Of a stretch of 64,000 bases of DNA, positions 62,375-64,000 are shown piece after piece. The DNA is taken from the NCBI GenBank assembly GCA_027493875.1, contig JAOSJX010000024.1, forward strand, positions 62,001-126,000. Direction: 5' to 3'. Under the pieces are notes generated by a model. The model did no database searches, was not told the DNA's origin, and saw only the letters and a list, made by a program, of their open reading frames with translations. The stretch comes from Deltaproteobacteria bacterium. Its GTDB lineage: Bacteria > Lernaellota > Lernaellaia > JACKCT01. Within the stretch, counting starts at the first letter, position 1, and the number at the start of each line of letters is the position of its first letter. The position numbers were made by a program, and so were the translations under genes.

Positions 62375-64000
62375 CTACGCGCCCTCGTCGCCCGGCCCTG
62401 CCGCCGGAACGAGGCACCCCGGGCCGTCGCCAATCAAATCCGTGCGGCCGGCGACCGTCAGCGCCTCGCGCACGAAGCGCGCGTTGTCCGGCCGGCGGTA
62501 TTGCAGAAGCGCGCGCTGGAGCTTTCGCTCGCGGTGGGCGAGCGGGCGGTAGACTTTTTCGTCCGTCAGCGGATCGACGCCGGTGTAATGCATGCACGCG
62601 CTCGCCGTGCCCGGCATCGGCACGAAGTCCTGGATCTGCGTCGACTCGATGCCGCGCTCGCGCATGAATTGCGCGACCTCCAGCGCGTCCTCCATCGTCG
62701 ATCCCGGATGCGACGCCATCACATACGGCACGATCTCCACGCCGCTTCGCCCCAGCTTTTTGAACGTCGCCACGCATTTGTCGAAAAACCGCGGCGTCTG
62801 GTCCGCGGCGTACTTGCGCAGGCGCCGCATCACCGCGTCGCTCACGTGCATCGGCGCCGGCTTGAACATGCCCCCGGTAAAGCGCGAGAGGATCAGCAGG
62901 AACAACTCCTCGCCGTCGGGATCGTTCTCGATCAGATCGTAGCGGAAGTTCGACGCGATAAACGCCTGCTTGACGCCGTCGATCTTCAGCGCTTCGCGCA
63001 GGAGATTCAGGTAAGGCCGCTGCGTGGTGTTGAGGTTGCGGCACGGTTCGGGATAGGTGCACGACGCGCGCGCGCAGGCGTCGCGGTTCGCCTCCTCGGC
63101 GCCGGGCTCCTGCTTGGCGCAGCGCGTTCCGTAGACGTTGCCCACCGGTCCGCCGATATTGCTCACCACGCCGCGGAAATAACGGAACTTGGACACAAGC
63201 CGCGCCTCGCCCAGCACGTTCCCCTCGCTCCGCGAGGTCACGAAACGCCCCTGGTGCGCGAAGATCGCGCAGAAGCTGCATCCGGCGTGACAGCCGCGGT
63301 GCGTCATCAGCGAAAATTTCACCGTCTCGAACGCCGGAATCGCGCCCTGTTTCTTGTAACGCGGATGCGGCGTGCGGACGAACGGCAGCTCGTAAACCGC
63401 GTCCAGCTCCTGCGTCGTCATCGGCGGCTGCGGCGGATTGACCACCAGCACGTGATCCGCGTAGCGCTGCGTCATCGGCTTGGCGTGCCAGGGATCGAAG
63501 TTGGACAGATCCGATTTGGCCATGCGCAGAAAGGCATCCTTGTCGCGCACGACGTCGTCGTAGTCCGGAAGATCGATGCGGTCCTTGCCGACGACTTTAT
63601 CGAGATGGTCCTCCGGCGCCGCGCGCCACGCGACGCCGCGGACGCCGCGGCATCCTTCGATCCCCGTACCGTGACGGAAACACTTGACGATGTCGCGCAC
63701 CGCTTTCTCGCCCTGGCCGTAGACGAGCAAATCCGCGCCCGAACCGGTGAGCGTGCCGGCGAGGACGGCGTCGTCGAAGTAGTCGTAGTGCGCCAGCCGC
63801 CGGAGGCCGGCCTCGATGCCGCCGAGGATCACCGGCGTTTCCGGAAACACCTGCTTCAACGCCTGGCCGTACACGACCACCGCGTGATCGGGGCGGCGCC
63901 CTGTCAGGCGTCCCGCGGAGTAGTTGTCGAATTTGCGCGGCCGTTTCGTGGGCGAATAATTGTTGATCATCGAATCGGCGCAGCCGGAGGTGACGCCGAA
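62375..64000 (-). CDS. YgiQ/UPF0313-family radical SAM protein (truncated by the window end)
   Basis: MINNYSPTKRPRKFDNYSAGRLTGRRPDHAVVVYGQALKQVFPETPVILGGIEAGLRRLAHYDYFDDAVL; HRGCHAGCSFCAIFAHQGRFVTSRS. Confidence 0.93.
   Translation of the reverse strand, partial: FGVTSGCADSMINNYSPTKRPRKFDNYSAGRLTGRRPDHAVVVYGQALKQVFPETPVILGGIEAGLRRLAHYDYFDDAVLAGTLTGSGADLLVYGQGEKAVRDIVKCFRHGTGIEGCRGVRGVAWRAAPEDHLDKVVGKDRIDLPDYDDVVRDKDAFLRMAKSDLSNFDPWHAKPMTQRYADHVLVVNPPQPPMTTQELDAVYELPFVRTPHPRYKKQGAIPAFETVKFSLMTHRGCHAGCSFCAIFAHQGRFVTSRSEGNVLGEARLVSKFRYFRGVVSNIGGPVGNVYGTRCAKQEPGAEEANRDACARASCTYPEPCRNLNTTQRPYLNLLREALKIDGVKQAFIASNFRYDLIENDPDGEELFLLILSRFTGGMFKPAPMHVSDAVMRRLRKYAADQTPRFFDKCVATFKKLGRSGVEIVPYVMASHPGSTMEDALEVAQFMRERGIESTQIQDFVPMPGTASACMHYTGVDPLTDEKVYRPLAHRERKLQRALLQYRRPDNARFVREALTVAGRTDLIGDGPGCLVPAAGPGDEGA

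Overview
This is a 64 kb, GC-rich bacterial chromosomal window. Secreted proteins carry very long Asp-rich linkers (DDDTGDDDADDD...), and I cannot assign a taxon from sequence alone. Recognisable blocks are: an arginine cluster (P-loop protein, argC, argB, argE/dapE-like, argR, argG, argH) with a candidate ARG box; a sulfate-assimilation cluster (cysH, cysD, cysN) beside an Rrf2 regulator; a flagellin gene with a textbook sigma-28 promoter; methylmalonyl-CoA mutase large subunit; ispE; tRNA-Gln(TTG); an ECF sigma factor with a membrane anti-sigma-like partner; fdxA; a Crp/Fnr regulator; radical SAM enzymes (AmrS-like, B12-binding, YgiQ-like); a complete IS630-family element; and an AAA ATPase plus DUF4276-like pair. 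Main hunt results: (1) six Sec-exported proteins end in an Asp-rich linker followed by a tiny Cys/Gly tail at the extreme C-terminus (CCGC, CGCGA, GGCCG, GGCGC), with no TM helix after it. Seven lipoproteins show the mirror arrangement (lipobox Cys then Asp-rich linker). This suggests an unrecognised C-terminal anchoring or sorting signal. (2) Degenerate 7-bp tandem arrays of unrelated sequence occur in several intergenic regions, some wrapped around palindromes. (3) A 168-bp quasi-palindrome (MITE-like) lies between divergent genes. (4) A two-gene ATPase/TOPRIM-like module is a defence candidate. (5) About 28 apparent frameshifts, mostly at homopolymers and including two in ispE, indicate indel-prone sequencing, so apparent fusions and pseudogenes need correction before interpretation.
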